Shown piece by piece: positions 48,868 through 59,146 of a stretch of 64,000 nt of DNA. A model generated the notes under the pieces. It saw only the letters and a list, made by a program, of their open reading frames with translations, made no database searches and was not told the DNA's origin. The stretch comes from Medakamo hakoo. Its lineage: Eukaryota > Chlorophyta > Trebouxiophyceae > Coccomyxaceae. The stretch is from contig CP089455.1 of NCBI GenBank assembly GCA_026636295.1, forward strand, positions 186,001-250,000. Direction: 5' to 3'. A program made the translations under genes and the position numbers. Every line of letters begins with the position of its first letter. Position 1 is the first letter of the stretch.

Positions 48868-51800
48868 TCACCCGGCACCACCGGCTGCCCGGCGCGCACC
48901 ACGGGCCGTGCCCCGCCCGCGCGTGGCAGGCGGCGCCATCCCTGCGGACGGCGGCGCCATGGCGGACGACTTGGAGTTTTCGGAGCAGGCCGAGTCCGCG
49001 TCGTCGCTGGAGGCGGCCGGGGCGGCGGCGGCGGCGCCCCTGTGACCGCCGTCTGCGGGCCGCCCGCCACCCGCCGGCGGCAAAGGCGGCAGGACGCCCG
49101 CGCCCGCAGCGGGCGGCATTAAAGCTGCCGCGACGACGGCGGCACCGACAGGCAGGGCTGGCGGCGGAGGAGGCGGGGACGTCCGTGTCGCGGTGCCCGT
49201 GCAGCCGGCCGACCCGCCCGCAGCACCGGCCGACGAGGGCGGGCCGGTCGGGCGGGGCGGGCGCGAGGACGGCCGCGCCGGCGGCGCCTTGGCGCCCACG
49301 GGCCGGGACGTGACTTCCGGGACGCCGCCGCCGGCGGAGGGGCCCGTCGCGGCGGTGGTGCCGCCTGCGGCGGCCGCCGCAGCGGCCGCGGCGGCGGCCG
49401 CCGCCGCGACCACTCGCGGGTCGGCCGGCGCGCCAAAGACGGCGACCGGGTCCTGCCACCACTTGCCCGGGGTGGGCGCGACGGCCGCGGCCCGGGCGGC
49501 GGCGGCGGCCAGGTGCCGGGCGGCCGCGTCGTTTGCCGGCGGCAGCGCCGCGACGGCGCCGCCTTGGCGCGCCGGCCCCGTGCCCGCTGTGGCCGGCGGG
49601 GCGGCCGGCGCAGCGGCGGTCGGGCCCGTGCCCGCGGACAGCGTGGTCCCAGGCCGGCCCGAGCTGGTGCCGGGTCCGGCCGCGCCGCGCGAGGCGGCGG
49701 CGGCGGCGGCGGCGGCCGCCGTCGCGGCGGCAGCCACCTCCGCCGCGGGCGGCGCCCACGGCCACGGCGCGGGCGGCACGGCCAGGCCGCGCGGCATCAC
49801 AGCCGGCGCGGGCGGGCCCAGCACGACCGCGGGGCGGGGCGGCGCGGCCGGCGAGCCGCCCGCCGCGGCGGGAGGGCGCGGTGGCGGCAGGGGCGGCGGG
49901 CCGGGCGGGGCGGGCGCGGCCGGCGCGGGCGCGCCCGCCGCGGCCGTCGACCCGCCGCTCCCGTTTCCGTTTCCGCCGCCCGCAGACCGCTTGGAGCAGA
50001 TGGACGCGCGCGCGGCCATGCCGGGCGGCAGGGCAATGCCGACGTGCGGCGGCAGGGCGGGTGCCGCCGCCGCAGGCGCGCCGGACGCGCCCGGGCCGGC
50101 GGACGGCGCGACAAGCGCGGGGGCGGCGGCGTGGTGGTGGCCGGCGCCGCGGGGCGGCGCGGGCGGCGTCGCCGCGGGCGGCGCGGTCCACGGCGCCGGT
50201 GGGGGCGCGCCCGCACCCGCGCCCGCCGCGCCGGGCGTGCCGGAGCCCCGGGTGCGGGACCGGTCGCGTCCCGGGCCAGACCCGCCGGCGCCCAGCCCGC
50301 CGCCGCCGCCGGAGCCGGAGCCCGGCTCGCCGCTCCCGCCCCGCGGAGGGTCGGCGCCCTCACCCGACCCGCGGCCTTCGGCCAGGCCGCCGCCCGACCC
50401 GTCCTCGCCCGTGCCCGTGCCGCCGGCTGCCAGGCCGGCGCCACTGCCGGGCGCGTCGGCACCGGACGCGCCGACGGCCGCGACCGCGCGCTGGCGCTTG
50501 GCGGGCGGCGGCGACGCGCCCGTGGGGAGCGCGCCCGGCGCGGCGTGCTTTGCGGCCTGGCCGCCGCCCGCCGCCGCCGTCGGGCTTTCCGGGGACCCGC
50601 CACCCCCACCGCCGCGCGGGGAAGCGGCAGCATCGTCGCCGGCGTCCTTGGCCCGGTGGTGGTGCCGGTGGTGCTTGTGGTGGTGGTGGTGGTGCGGCCG
50701 GCCGGCCGCACCGTCTTCGCCCGCGTCTCCAGCCGCGACCGCCTCCGCCTCACCGCCCGACCCGTCGCCCTCCGCCGTCGCGGCCGCGGCCGCGTGCCTG
50801 GCGGTCAGGCGGGCGAGAGCCGCTTCGATGGCTTCCGGGCGGTCGCACGCCGTGACCAGCAGGCGCTGGACGGCGATGGCCCGCCGCAGGTCGTGCGCCT
50901 GTTGTTTGGGTGGTGGTGGTGGTGGGAGGAATGAGTGGGTGGGGCTGTGCGCGTGCTCGCGCGGGCGTTTTGGGCACTCATAAACACCGCACACACACCT
51001 GTCTCACATACTCCTCCTGGTGCCGCATCATGAGCGACCGCAGGCGGGCGTGGACGTGGCGGCCCAGGACGGCGACGGCGTGCGCGCGCGCGGCGCCCGC
51101 CACCGTTGGCAGGCGGGCGACGGGGCGGGCGACGGCGGCGGCCGGTGGTGCGCCCGGAGGAAGGTGGGGAGGCGGTGCGGCAGCAGCCGGGGGCGACGCT
51201 GGCGTCGCTGCCGGCGTCGCCGCCGTCGCTGCCGGCGGCCGGGGCTGCGGGCGGACGGGCCAGGCGGCCGCCTGCTGCTGGTGGGCGGCCGCGGCCGCGG
51301 CCGCGGCGGCCGCGGCGGCCGCCTGCTGCTGCTGGTGCGCCACCAGAGCAGCGGCTTGCGCCGCCGCAGCAGCCGCGTTCGGGTCGTACTGGCCCTCGCG
51401 CAACAGGCGCAAGAGGTAGTCGTCGTATCCGGCGGCTGTTTTGACGTTGTGAAGCGGGAGAGAGGGACAGGCAGGGTGTGAGGCAGGGGGGGGCGGAGGT
51501 TGTGGGAAGCCTGGCGGGGCATGCGCCGCGGAGAAAAAAAAACAGCGAGCTGTCGACTCCGCGCCGCGCCGGCCGCGGATGGACTTTTCCGCCCGCGGAC
51601 GCGCCAGTATTCGGCTAAACACAATCCTGCACGCAATCCGCGGACCCGCCCAGGGCGGCTCCGGCCGCGCACCGGCGCGCCGGCGTGTCGGAGAAAAGCG
51701 GCAAGCGCGGGCCCGGCCGCCGCCAGACTTGGGCGCGGCGCGGAGCGCGGCGGGCGCGGCAAGGCCCACAACCAATCTTATTGAGCGGCAGGCACGCACA

Positions 51801-52213
51801 CGCCATCGTTTCGCCCGGATTGGGCATTGTCCGCGCCCGGCGCCCGCGCCGCGGGCGTGTCGGCGTGGTGTGTCATAAAAGCCGCGGCCCCCACACCGGT
51901 GTGCCTCACCTCCTGCCGCGCTGAAGTCGAAGCCTGTGTGCGCAAGACTGGCCGAAGAGAGGCCCAGGCTTCCTAGGTTTGCGTACGTGCCGGGCGGAGC
52001 CGAGGGAGCCTGGCGCGTTGGGCGGGGAGGGGTGTCGGAAGGCGTGAGCGAGGGGGGCGACGGTTCGCATGCCGAACCGTTGCACGCTTTTTCCCCTCCG
52101 CGCGCCGCGGCCGCGGCCTCTCTTACCTGTCCTTTAGGCATTCCCGCAGGTGGCCCAGGCCCCTGGGCCCCTGTCTGGCCCCAGCCCGTGTTGGGCGGGG
52201 GGGGCGGAGGCAT
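48868..52213 (-). CDS. Low-complexity regulator with a short ELF3-like helix
   Basis: There are four exons (52213-52127, 52009-51910, 51435-50999, 50898-48868), 884 residues, all phases consistent. The start is MPPPPPPNTGWGQTGAQGPG. Ordered blocks are PPGTYANLGSLGLSSASLAH, TGFDFSAAGAAGYDDYLLRL, LREGQYDPN, and the best conserved helix RSLMMRHQEEYVRQ-AHDLRR followed by AIAVQRLLVTACDRPEAI, which spans an exon junction. The latter resembles the FxxQVFELHRLIKVQKLIAGSP segment of plant EARLY FLOWERING 3. The rest is Gln, His, Gly and Ala-rich and disordered, including a His/Lys run and the block KWWQDPVAVFGAP. If it is ELF3-like it would be a clock-output scaffold. This is tentative, because only one short motif supports it. 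Confidence 0.55.
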
Positions 52214-52304
52214 CTGGGGAGTGTCCGGCGTGAAGGAAAGTTTGGTGGTGTGAGGCGGGCGCCAAAAGTGAAAAGTGCCTCAACACCCCTCGTGCTTTCT
52301 GACC

Positions 52305-53107
52305 TTACACCACACGCCCTCCCCGCCACGCCAGGACCGCCCCGCCCACGGCACACGCCAGGACCAGGGCCACCGCCCCCCACGCGCACACCCGCGCCAC
52401 GACCGCCCGCCTCTCCTCCCGCCGCCGCAGCCGGCCCGCTCCCCTGGCGAAAGCACCCGTCCCGGCCGCCAGCGCCGCCGCCCGGCCAGCCAAATCGTCC
52501 AGGCGTTCCCCACGGCCCAGGGCGCGTTCCAAGGCGTCGGTCATCACGTCCCGCACGTCGTCCAGCTCGCGCGAAATGCGGGAAATGGGGGCGGCGGTGG
52601 CGGCAGCGGCGTCGGCCGTCGCCGCGGCCAGCGCCGCGGTCAGCTTCGCCGGGTCCGGGTCGTTCAAATCCGGGAGTGCTGCAATCGCGGCGTCCAGGAA
52701 AGCATTGGCAGCGGATGACGTGTGCTGGGCGCCGCCGCCGCCGCCGCCGGCGGTGGTGGTGGTCAGGGGCGCGACCAGGACAAACAGCGGCTGCTGCGCC
52801 GGCGCGGGTGCACCCGACGACGACGCGACAGCCGCCACGTGGAACGTCAGGGCGCCCGCCGCTAGAGTTGACCTGGGTGGGGAGGCCGCGTCCAGGCCTG
52901 CAGCCACCGTGGGCGCCAGGGCGGCGGCGTCCGTGGCGGGCACGCCGGGCGGGCTGTTTGTTGAGGTGGTCGGGAGGGGAGGAGGTTCAGGACGGGTGCG
53001 CGCACGTTTTTTTTTTTTTCGGCCGCCCCCGTGCCTCGCCCCGCCCGCGCAACACGCCTGTAGTCCGCCAGGATCTTGCCGCCCTGTGCAACGGCAGCGT
53101 ACAGCAT
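52305..53107 (-). CDS. VAMP7-like longin R-SNARE
   Basis: This is a vesicle-fusion protein of the endomembrane system. Exons are 53107-53058 and 52953-52305, 232 residues. Exon 1 MLYAAVAQGGKILADY is the first strand of a longin domain; ALTFHVAAVASSSGAP and QPLFVLVAPL continue it. The SNARE motif ISRISRELDDVRDVMTDALE then RALGRGERLDDLAGRA carries the zero-layer Arg, and a C-terminal anchor AVALVLACAVGGAVL follows. The only donor that keeps the frame is AG|GCGTGT, a GC-AG intron: the nearby GT two bases on would shift phase. The result ADY-S-PPGVPATDAAALAP has the spacing expected of the family. An Asp/Ala-rich linker separates the domains. Confidence 0.82.
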
Positions 53108-53369
53108 TCTGAGTCAGTGCAGATAGAAAGCGAGGCTTGGAAACGGGTTCGAAAGCGCGCTGCCCGGCCGCGCGCTTCAATGCCGCCCCGAATAGAGAGA
53201 GTGTGGGGAAGGCCCGACCATCCCCTCACCCTCCCCGCTCTCATTCATCCGTTGTCGGGGGAGGGCGGACGCCCGGCGGACCGCCCAGCACACTCATACC
53301 CCCACTGCGCGCACGCACTCCAGGATCCCTCAAAGCACACACGCACGCACACGCACACACCGACCTCCG
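53108..53369. promoter_or_regulatory. Shared divergent promoter region
   Basis: These 262 bp lie between the starts of the SNARE gene (minus) and the subtilase gene (plus). They include a CA-rich stretch just before 53370. Confidence 0.4.
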
Positions 53370-56300
53370 ATGCCGCGCCGGCCGCGCGCCTGGTGGCACG
53401 CGGCGGCCCAGGCACGCGCCCTCCCCCGCCTCCTCCTCCTTTTCCTGGCGGCCGCGGTGGCCGCCGCCGCGGCCGCGGCCGCTCCGCCGCCCGTCCTGCT
53501 GCGGTCGAGAGAAGTAAACCCGCGTGGGTGAGGAGGGAGGAGAGAGGAGTGGGTGGGTGGGGGTGCCGCGGCCGCCGGTCAAGGTGCGCGGAGGCACCGC
53601 GCGGCGCGCTTTGTTGACCAAACCACCACACACCACCACCGCCCCTGGTGTCACACACGCCCCCACCAGCCCGTCCCGCCGCGCCCTGCTCGCCGCCGCC
53701 GCCCCGCTGGCCGGCCTGCCCCCACCGCCTGGGGCGGGTCGAGACGACGCCCGGTGGGGTCCGCTGGCCGGCGGCGAACTGGTGAGAGCGCGCCCTTTTG
53801 GTTGCGCCCTGGAGGGGGGTGACGGGGGGTGGTGCAGCGCGCGCGCACCGTGCGCTCTCTCATAAAACTCTCCCGCCCCTCTCTCTCTCTCTCCGTCAGT
53901 TCATCGTCGCCCTGCACGACGGGGCCGACCCGGACGCCGCCCGGGCCGCCATTGCCTCTGCCGGCGGCATGCCGTCCGTCCACCTGCCCGAAGCCGCCCT
54001 CCTGGCCATCCTGCCGGCCCGCGGGGACGGCGGACAGGCGGCGGCGGACGCCCTGGCGGCGAGCGCGCCCGCCACCATCGCGTGGGTCGCGCCCTTCGCG
54101 GCACCGTACAAGACCGCGCCCGAATGGGACGCCGTGCTCGCCTGGATTGCAGAGACGAGCGATGCTGGGGACGGCGGCGGCGACGTGGCGGACGGGGGCG
54201 AGCCCGGTGCGGCCCGGCCGTCCGCGGCCGCCGCCCTCGGTCCACCGCCGCGGGCGGCCGCGCCATACCTCCGCCCCCCACCCCCACGCACCGCCGCCGC
54301 CGCCGCCGCCTCCTCCTCCTCCACGCCACCGCCCACCTGGACCGTCGACATCCTGGTCACGTTCCCGCCCTTGGGCCCCTGGGCGCAGGCCGGCCCGCCC
54401 CCGCCGCCGCCGTCCGGCGCGCCGTACGCGCCCGCGGCCGCGGCCGCCGCCGCCTGGGCGCCCGCCATCCAAGCCATCTGCGCCGGCGCCTGCGCCCTGG
54501 CGTCCTCCGACTCCCCCTCCGCCTCCCGCCTGTCCATCACCGCGCCCGCGGCCGCCGCCCCCGCCCTGCTCCCCTGGCTGGCCGCCTCCCCAGTCACGCA
54601 CTGGCTGTCCCCGCGCGCGCGCGCCCGCCCGCGCAACTTTTACGCCGGCGGCATCTGCCAGGCGGGGGCGCCCGGCCGGGTGGACGTCGCCACGGGCGTG
54701 ACGTGGGAGCCGGCCGGCGGTGGCGGCGCCGTCACGGCCACGCCGCACTGGGCGGCGGGGCTGACGGGCGCGGGCCAGACCCTGGGCATGGGCGACACCG
54801 GCCTGGACGCCGACCACTGCCTGTTTCGGGACGGCGGCGTGCCGGGGCCGGGCGCGCCGGGGGCGGCGCCGGCCCGGCCGGGCAGTGATGGCGTGCGGGC
54901 GTGGGAGTCGACGACGCACCGGAAGCTGCGGTGCGTTTCTTTTCTCTTGCCCCCCCCCCCCCTCTCGCGCAGGGCGGGGGGTGGAGGGATGGGATGGGAT
55001 GGGATGGGAGGACAGGACACACCCGACCGACACACGCACCCCACCCCCTCACCCTCCCTCCCCTCCCATCACGCACACTCAGCTACTACCGCATGCTGGC
55101 CGACGGCCTGGACGCCAACGGCCACGGCACCCACTGCGCCGGGTCGGCCGTGGGCGCGGTGCTGGACGGCGGGCCGCCGACCGCGCGGCCGTGGAGCGGG
55201 TCGGCGCCGGCCGCCCGCCTGGCGTTCACGGACCTGGGCAGCGGGCCGGCGGGGGATTTGGCCGTGCCGCTGGACCTGAGCGCCGACTATTTCAGCCACC
55301 ACTACAGCCGGTGAGGGCGAGGAGGAGAGAGGAGAGGAGGGACGGGGAGGGGATGGCCGGCGTGCCGCGGCGCTTTTTTGGTTCCGTCTCCCACCTCACC
55401 CCCTCCCCCCCCTTTTTTTTCCAGGGGCGCGCGCGTCCACTCGGACTCGTGGGGCACGGACGCGACGGCGTACGACGACATGGCCTGGGATTTCGACGCC
55501 TTTGCGGCGGCGCACCCCGACTTTTTGCCCGTCATCGCCGCGGGCAACGACGGCGCCGACGGCGGGGACGGGGCCGTGACGTCCCCCGCCGTCGCAAAAA
55601 ACGCGCTGGCCGTCGGCGCGACGCTCACGGCCCCCTTTTCCGGGTCGCCCGAATTCGAGGCGGTCGGCGAACGGCGGGACGGCGAGGCGGTGCGCCTGAC
55701 CGTCAGTGGCGCGGGTCCGCGGCCGGGCGGCGGGCCCCACCGCGCGCTGGCGGCCGGCTTTGGCCCGGCCCTCCCACTGTCGGACGGCCTGGCGCGCCGC
55801 TTGGTCGCCGCGGCGCCGCCCGACGCGTGCGCGCCGCTGACCGGCCCCGCCTCCGTGTGGGCGGGCGCCATTGTCCTCGCCACCCGCGGCAACTGTTCCT
55901 TTGCGGCCAAGGCCGCGGCGGCGGGCGCGGCGGGCGCGGCGGCCCTGCTCGTTGCGAACAACGGCCCTGGCGGGCTCGTGCGCGCGGCGCCGCCGCCGGC
56001 CGGCGCGCCGGCCGGCCCGCTCGCGCCCACGGCTGCGCTGTCGGCTGCGTCAGGCCGGGATGTGGGCGCCGCCCTGGCAGCTGGCGTGAGCTTGACCGGC
56101 GTGCTGAGCCGGGAGGCGTTGCCGACGAGTGAGTAGAGAGGGGGAATGAGAGAGGCGCCAGGTTTTTTTTTTTGGTTACCCGCCCGCACTCTCTCACCCT
56201 CTCATTGTGCCCCCCCCCCCCCCCCCCTTTATCAAAACATGTGACCCCCCACACAGACCGCTTCGAATCCCTGGCCTACTTTTCCTCGACCGGCCCCACG

Positions 56301-57961
56301 CCCGACGGCCGCACCAAGCCCGACCTGGTCGCGCCCGGCACCACCGTGTCCGCCTACTCGGACGGCGAGCCCGGGTCGGCCAACTGCGGCCTGGGCGTGG
56401 ACCGCGGGACGTCGATGGCGACACCCGTCGCGGCGGGCGCGGCGGCCCTGGCCCGCCAGTACTTCAGTGAGGGCTGGCACGTGTCGGGCGCGCCCAACGC
56501 GTCCGCCGGCCTGCCTCGCCCGTCCGCGGCGCTGTTGAGGGCCGTCCTCCTCGGCGGCGCCGCCCCCATGCGCGGGGTGCGGCCCTCCAACTCTGGCGCG
56601 GTGGACGGCGCGCCGCTCGAGCCAGGCACGCCGCACCCCTCGGCCGCCGTCGGCCACGGCCGCCTGCACTTGGGCCGGGCCCTGCCCCTGGCCCCAGTCA
56701 ACGCGTCCGTCTGGGGCCTGGCCATCGCCGACGCCGTGTCCTTGCGGTCCCAGGGCGAGGCCGCCCGCTTTTGCGTGCGCGCCGCGCCCGGGCGCCGCCC
56801 GCTCTCCGTCACCCTCGCCTGGACGGACCCGCCGCCCTCGCCCGCCGCCGCCACCCCGCTCGTCAACGACCTGGACTTGACCGTGACGAGTGAAGCTCTG
56901 GCCGGCTTCCCCCGCCGCGGCAACGTGGGCGCCGGCCCGCCCGACAGGGCCAACACAGTGGAACGGGTGTGGCTGGACGACGGCGGCGGGGCGGCCGGCG
57001 GGGAGGTCGTGATCACCGTGAGCGCGGCCCGCCTGCCTGCCGGGCCGCAGGCCTTTGCCCTGGCGGTGCACGTGCGTGGAAAAGAGGGGTGGGGTGGGGG
57101 GAGGGAGGAGTGCACGCGCGCCGGCGAAGGGAGGGAAAAACATACACCCACCCACCACCCACCCCACCCCACCCCCCAGGGCGGCCTCGCCTCCCCGCTC
57201 CGGTCCGGCCCCGCGTGCGCGGCCCTCCCCATCCCGTCCATCACCTCGGCCCCGCGCCCGCTGACCAATGCCACGACCGCCCGCTTCAGCTGGAGTGCCT
57301 CGTCCCCTCCGCCGGCCGGCTGGGAGTGCCGCCTGGCGGGGCCGGGGGGCGCGACGGGCCCGCCCCCGCTGCGCGCCTGGTCGCCCTGCCCACCGCCGCC
57401 GCTGACGGCCTCCGGCCTGGCCGACGGCCCGCACGAGTTTGGCGTGCGGGCGGCCGGGTACAGCCTGGCGGACGTGCGGGCGTTCACCGTGGACGCGACG
57501 GCGCCCGTGGCCAACCTGACGTCCGTGTCCGCGCCGGTGCCCGGGTCGCCGCGGTCCGCGGCCTTTACCTTTGGCCCCGCAGCGTCGCCCCGCCCCGAGC
57601 CGGGCGGCGTGTCTTTTTTCTGCCGCCTGGCCCGCACGTCCCCGCCGCCTGGCCGGCCGGCCGAACCCCTGCCCGTCGTGTCTGGGCTGGGCAACGGCAC
57701 GTCGCCGGCCGAGCTGGGCGCCTGGGCGCCGTGCGCGTCGCCCCTGCGCCTGGCGTCGCTCGGGCCGGGCGCGTGGGCGCTCAGCGTGCGCGCGGCCGAC
57801 GCGGCCGGCAACGCGCAGGCGGTGCCGCCCGCCACCGCCGCCTGGACCGTCGCGCTGCCCGGGCGTGTGGCGGCCCTGGCGTCCGCCGTCGCCGGCAGTG
57901 CCGGGCGCAGCACCAACGCAAGCACCGGCACCGCCGCCTTCACATTTTTCGCGGCGGGCGA

Positions 57962-57992
<31 letters not shown>

Positions 57993-59123
57993 AGCGGGCC
58001 GGCACAGGACGCGTCCGACGCGCCCGCCTTCCTCTGCCAGTTGTCGGTCCTGGAAGCGGCGTCCGGTTCCTTCACGCCCACGGGCCCGCCAGCGCCCTGC
58101 ACCAGCCCCGCCACGTATGGTGGCTTGGCCCGCGGCACCTACCGCTTCGCGGTGGGCCTGGCTGACAACACGACGGCGGCAGGCGGTGGCACCGTCGAGC
58201 CGCTGTCGTCGTGGCCCGCCGGCGCGCTCGCGCTCGCTGCCACGGCCGACGTCTCTGTGGCCTCCGACACGCCCACGCCCGGCTTGACGGCTTCCCCGGC
58301 GCCCCTGATCGGTGCCACGGACGCGGCGAAACCGCTGACACTGGACTGGGCCCTGGACGGCGGCGCGCCGCTGCCCACCGGCGGCGCCTACGCGTGCTTG
58401 CTCCAGGGCCCGCCGGCCGCAGCGTCCACCGTCGGGCAGGCCTGGGTCGGCGACTTCGCCCCGTGCGCGCCGCCCCTGACCCTGCCGCCCCTGCCCGACG
58501 GGTCGTACGCTTTCCGTGTGGCCGTCCAGTCTCCCGACGGCTCGCGCGGCCCGCCCGCGTCCGCGGCTTTCGTCGTGGACGCGGCGCCGCCGGGCGTTGA
58601 CGCCGTGGCGTGGGCCGACGCGGCGAGTGGGCGGGCGGTCGGCCCGTCGCCGGGCACGCTCTGTTCCATCCGCGCGTCCGCTCCCGCGTCCCTGCGCGCC
58701 ACGCCCACCGCGTCAGACGGCGTGCTTGGGTCAGGTGTGGCCGCGGTGTACTGCCGCCTGGTCCTGGACGGCGGCGCCGCGGGCGTGGCGGGCGTGGGTG
58801 GCGGCGGCGGCGGGCGGGGCGCGGCGACGGAGAGCGCGCGCGCGCGCCGCACGCTGGCCGCCGCCGCCTCTTCGACGGACGGCTGGGAGCCGTGCGCGGC
58901 CGGCCTGGACGTCAGCCTGACGACACCAGGCGACCACACGCTGCAAGTGCGGGCCGTGGACGCGGCGGGCAATGGCGGGGCGGGCGTCGAGTGCGGCCTG
59001 CGCGTGACTGGGGACGGGAGTGGGGTGCCTGGCGGGCGGGGGGGCTTGGCCGCCGCCGTCGCCGCGGCCGTGCTCGCCGGCCTCGGCCTCCTGGCGGGCC
59101 TGGGCGTCACGAGCGCACTGTAA
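53370..59123 (+). CDS. Secreted, membrane-anchored subtilisin-like protease with PA domain and Ig-like repeats
   Basis: There are seven exons (53370-53527, 53670-53781, 53900-54930, 55083-55310, 55425-56128, 56257-57071, 57180-59123), with every phase consistent, giving 1663 residues. RLLLLFLAAAVAAAAAAAAP is the signal-peptide core. A propeptide (FIVALHDGADPDAARAAIAS) is followed by the S8 catalytic domain with the full triad: Asp389 in GMGDTGLDADH, His448 in NGHGTHCAGS, and Ser797 in DRGTSMATPVAAGAAAL. The oxyanion Asn lies in VIAAGNDGADG. A PA insert (ATRGNCSFAAKAAAAGAAGA) splits the domain. A beta-rich P-like region follows, then four or five degenerate extracellular repeats with paired Cys and an endings pattern RAxDAAGN. 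Near the end, GLAAAVAAAVLAGLGLLAGL is a membrane anchor. The protease is expected to be active at the cell surface or in endomembranes. Confidence 0.88.
54986..55009. repeat. (GGGAT)n tandem repeat in subtilase intron 3
   Basis: Four to five GGGAT units lie in the intron between 54931 and 55082. A shorter run of the same unit lies near 23314-23330 in the S9-like gene's intron. Closely spaced G triplets could form a quadruplex. Confidence 0.8.
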
Positions 59124-59146
59124 TCCTCAACTCTATTCTTTTTTTT

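Noticed and set aside
49193-50983. A 596-codon plus-strand frame opposite the ELF3-like gene
   Set aside because: It is Ala/Pro/Gly low complexity only. The opposite strand carries consistent splice phases and the conserved helix.
52954-53057. Poly-A run in the VAMP7-like intron (sense strand) as a retroposed poly(A) tail
   Set aside because: It lies inside a phase-correct intron with no flanking duplication, and similar tracts occur in many introns here.
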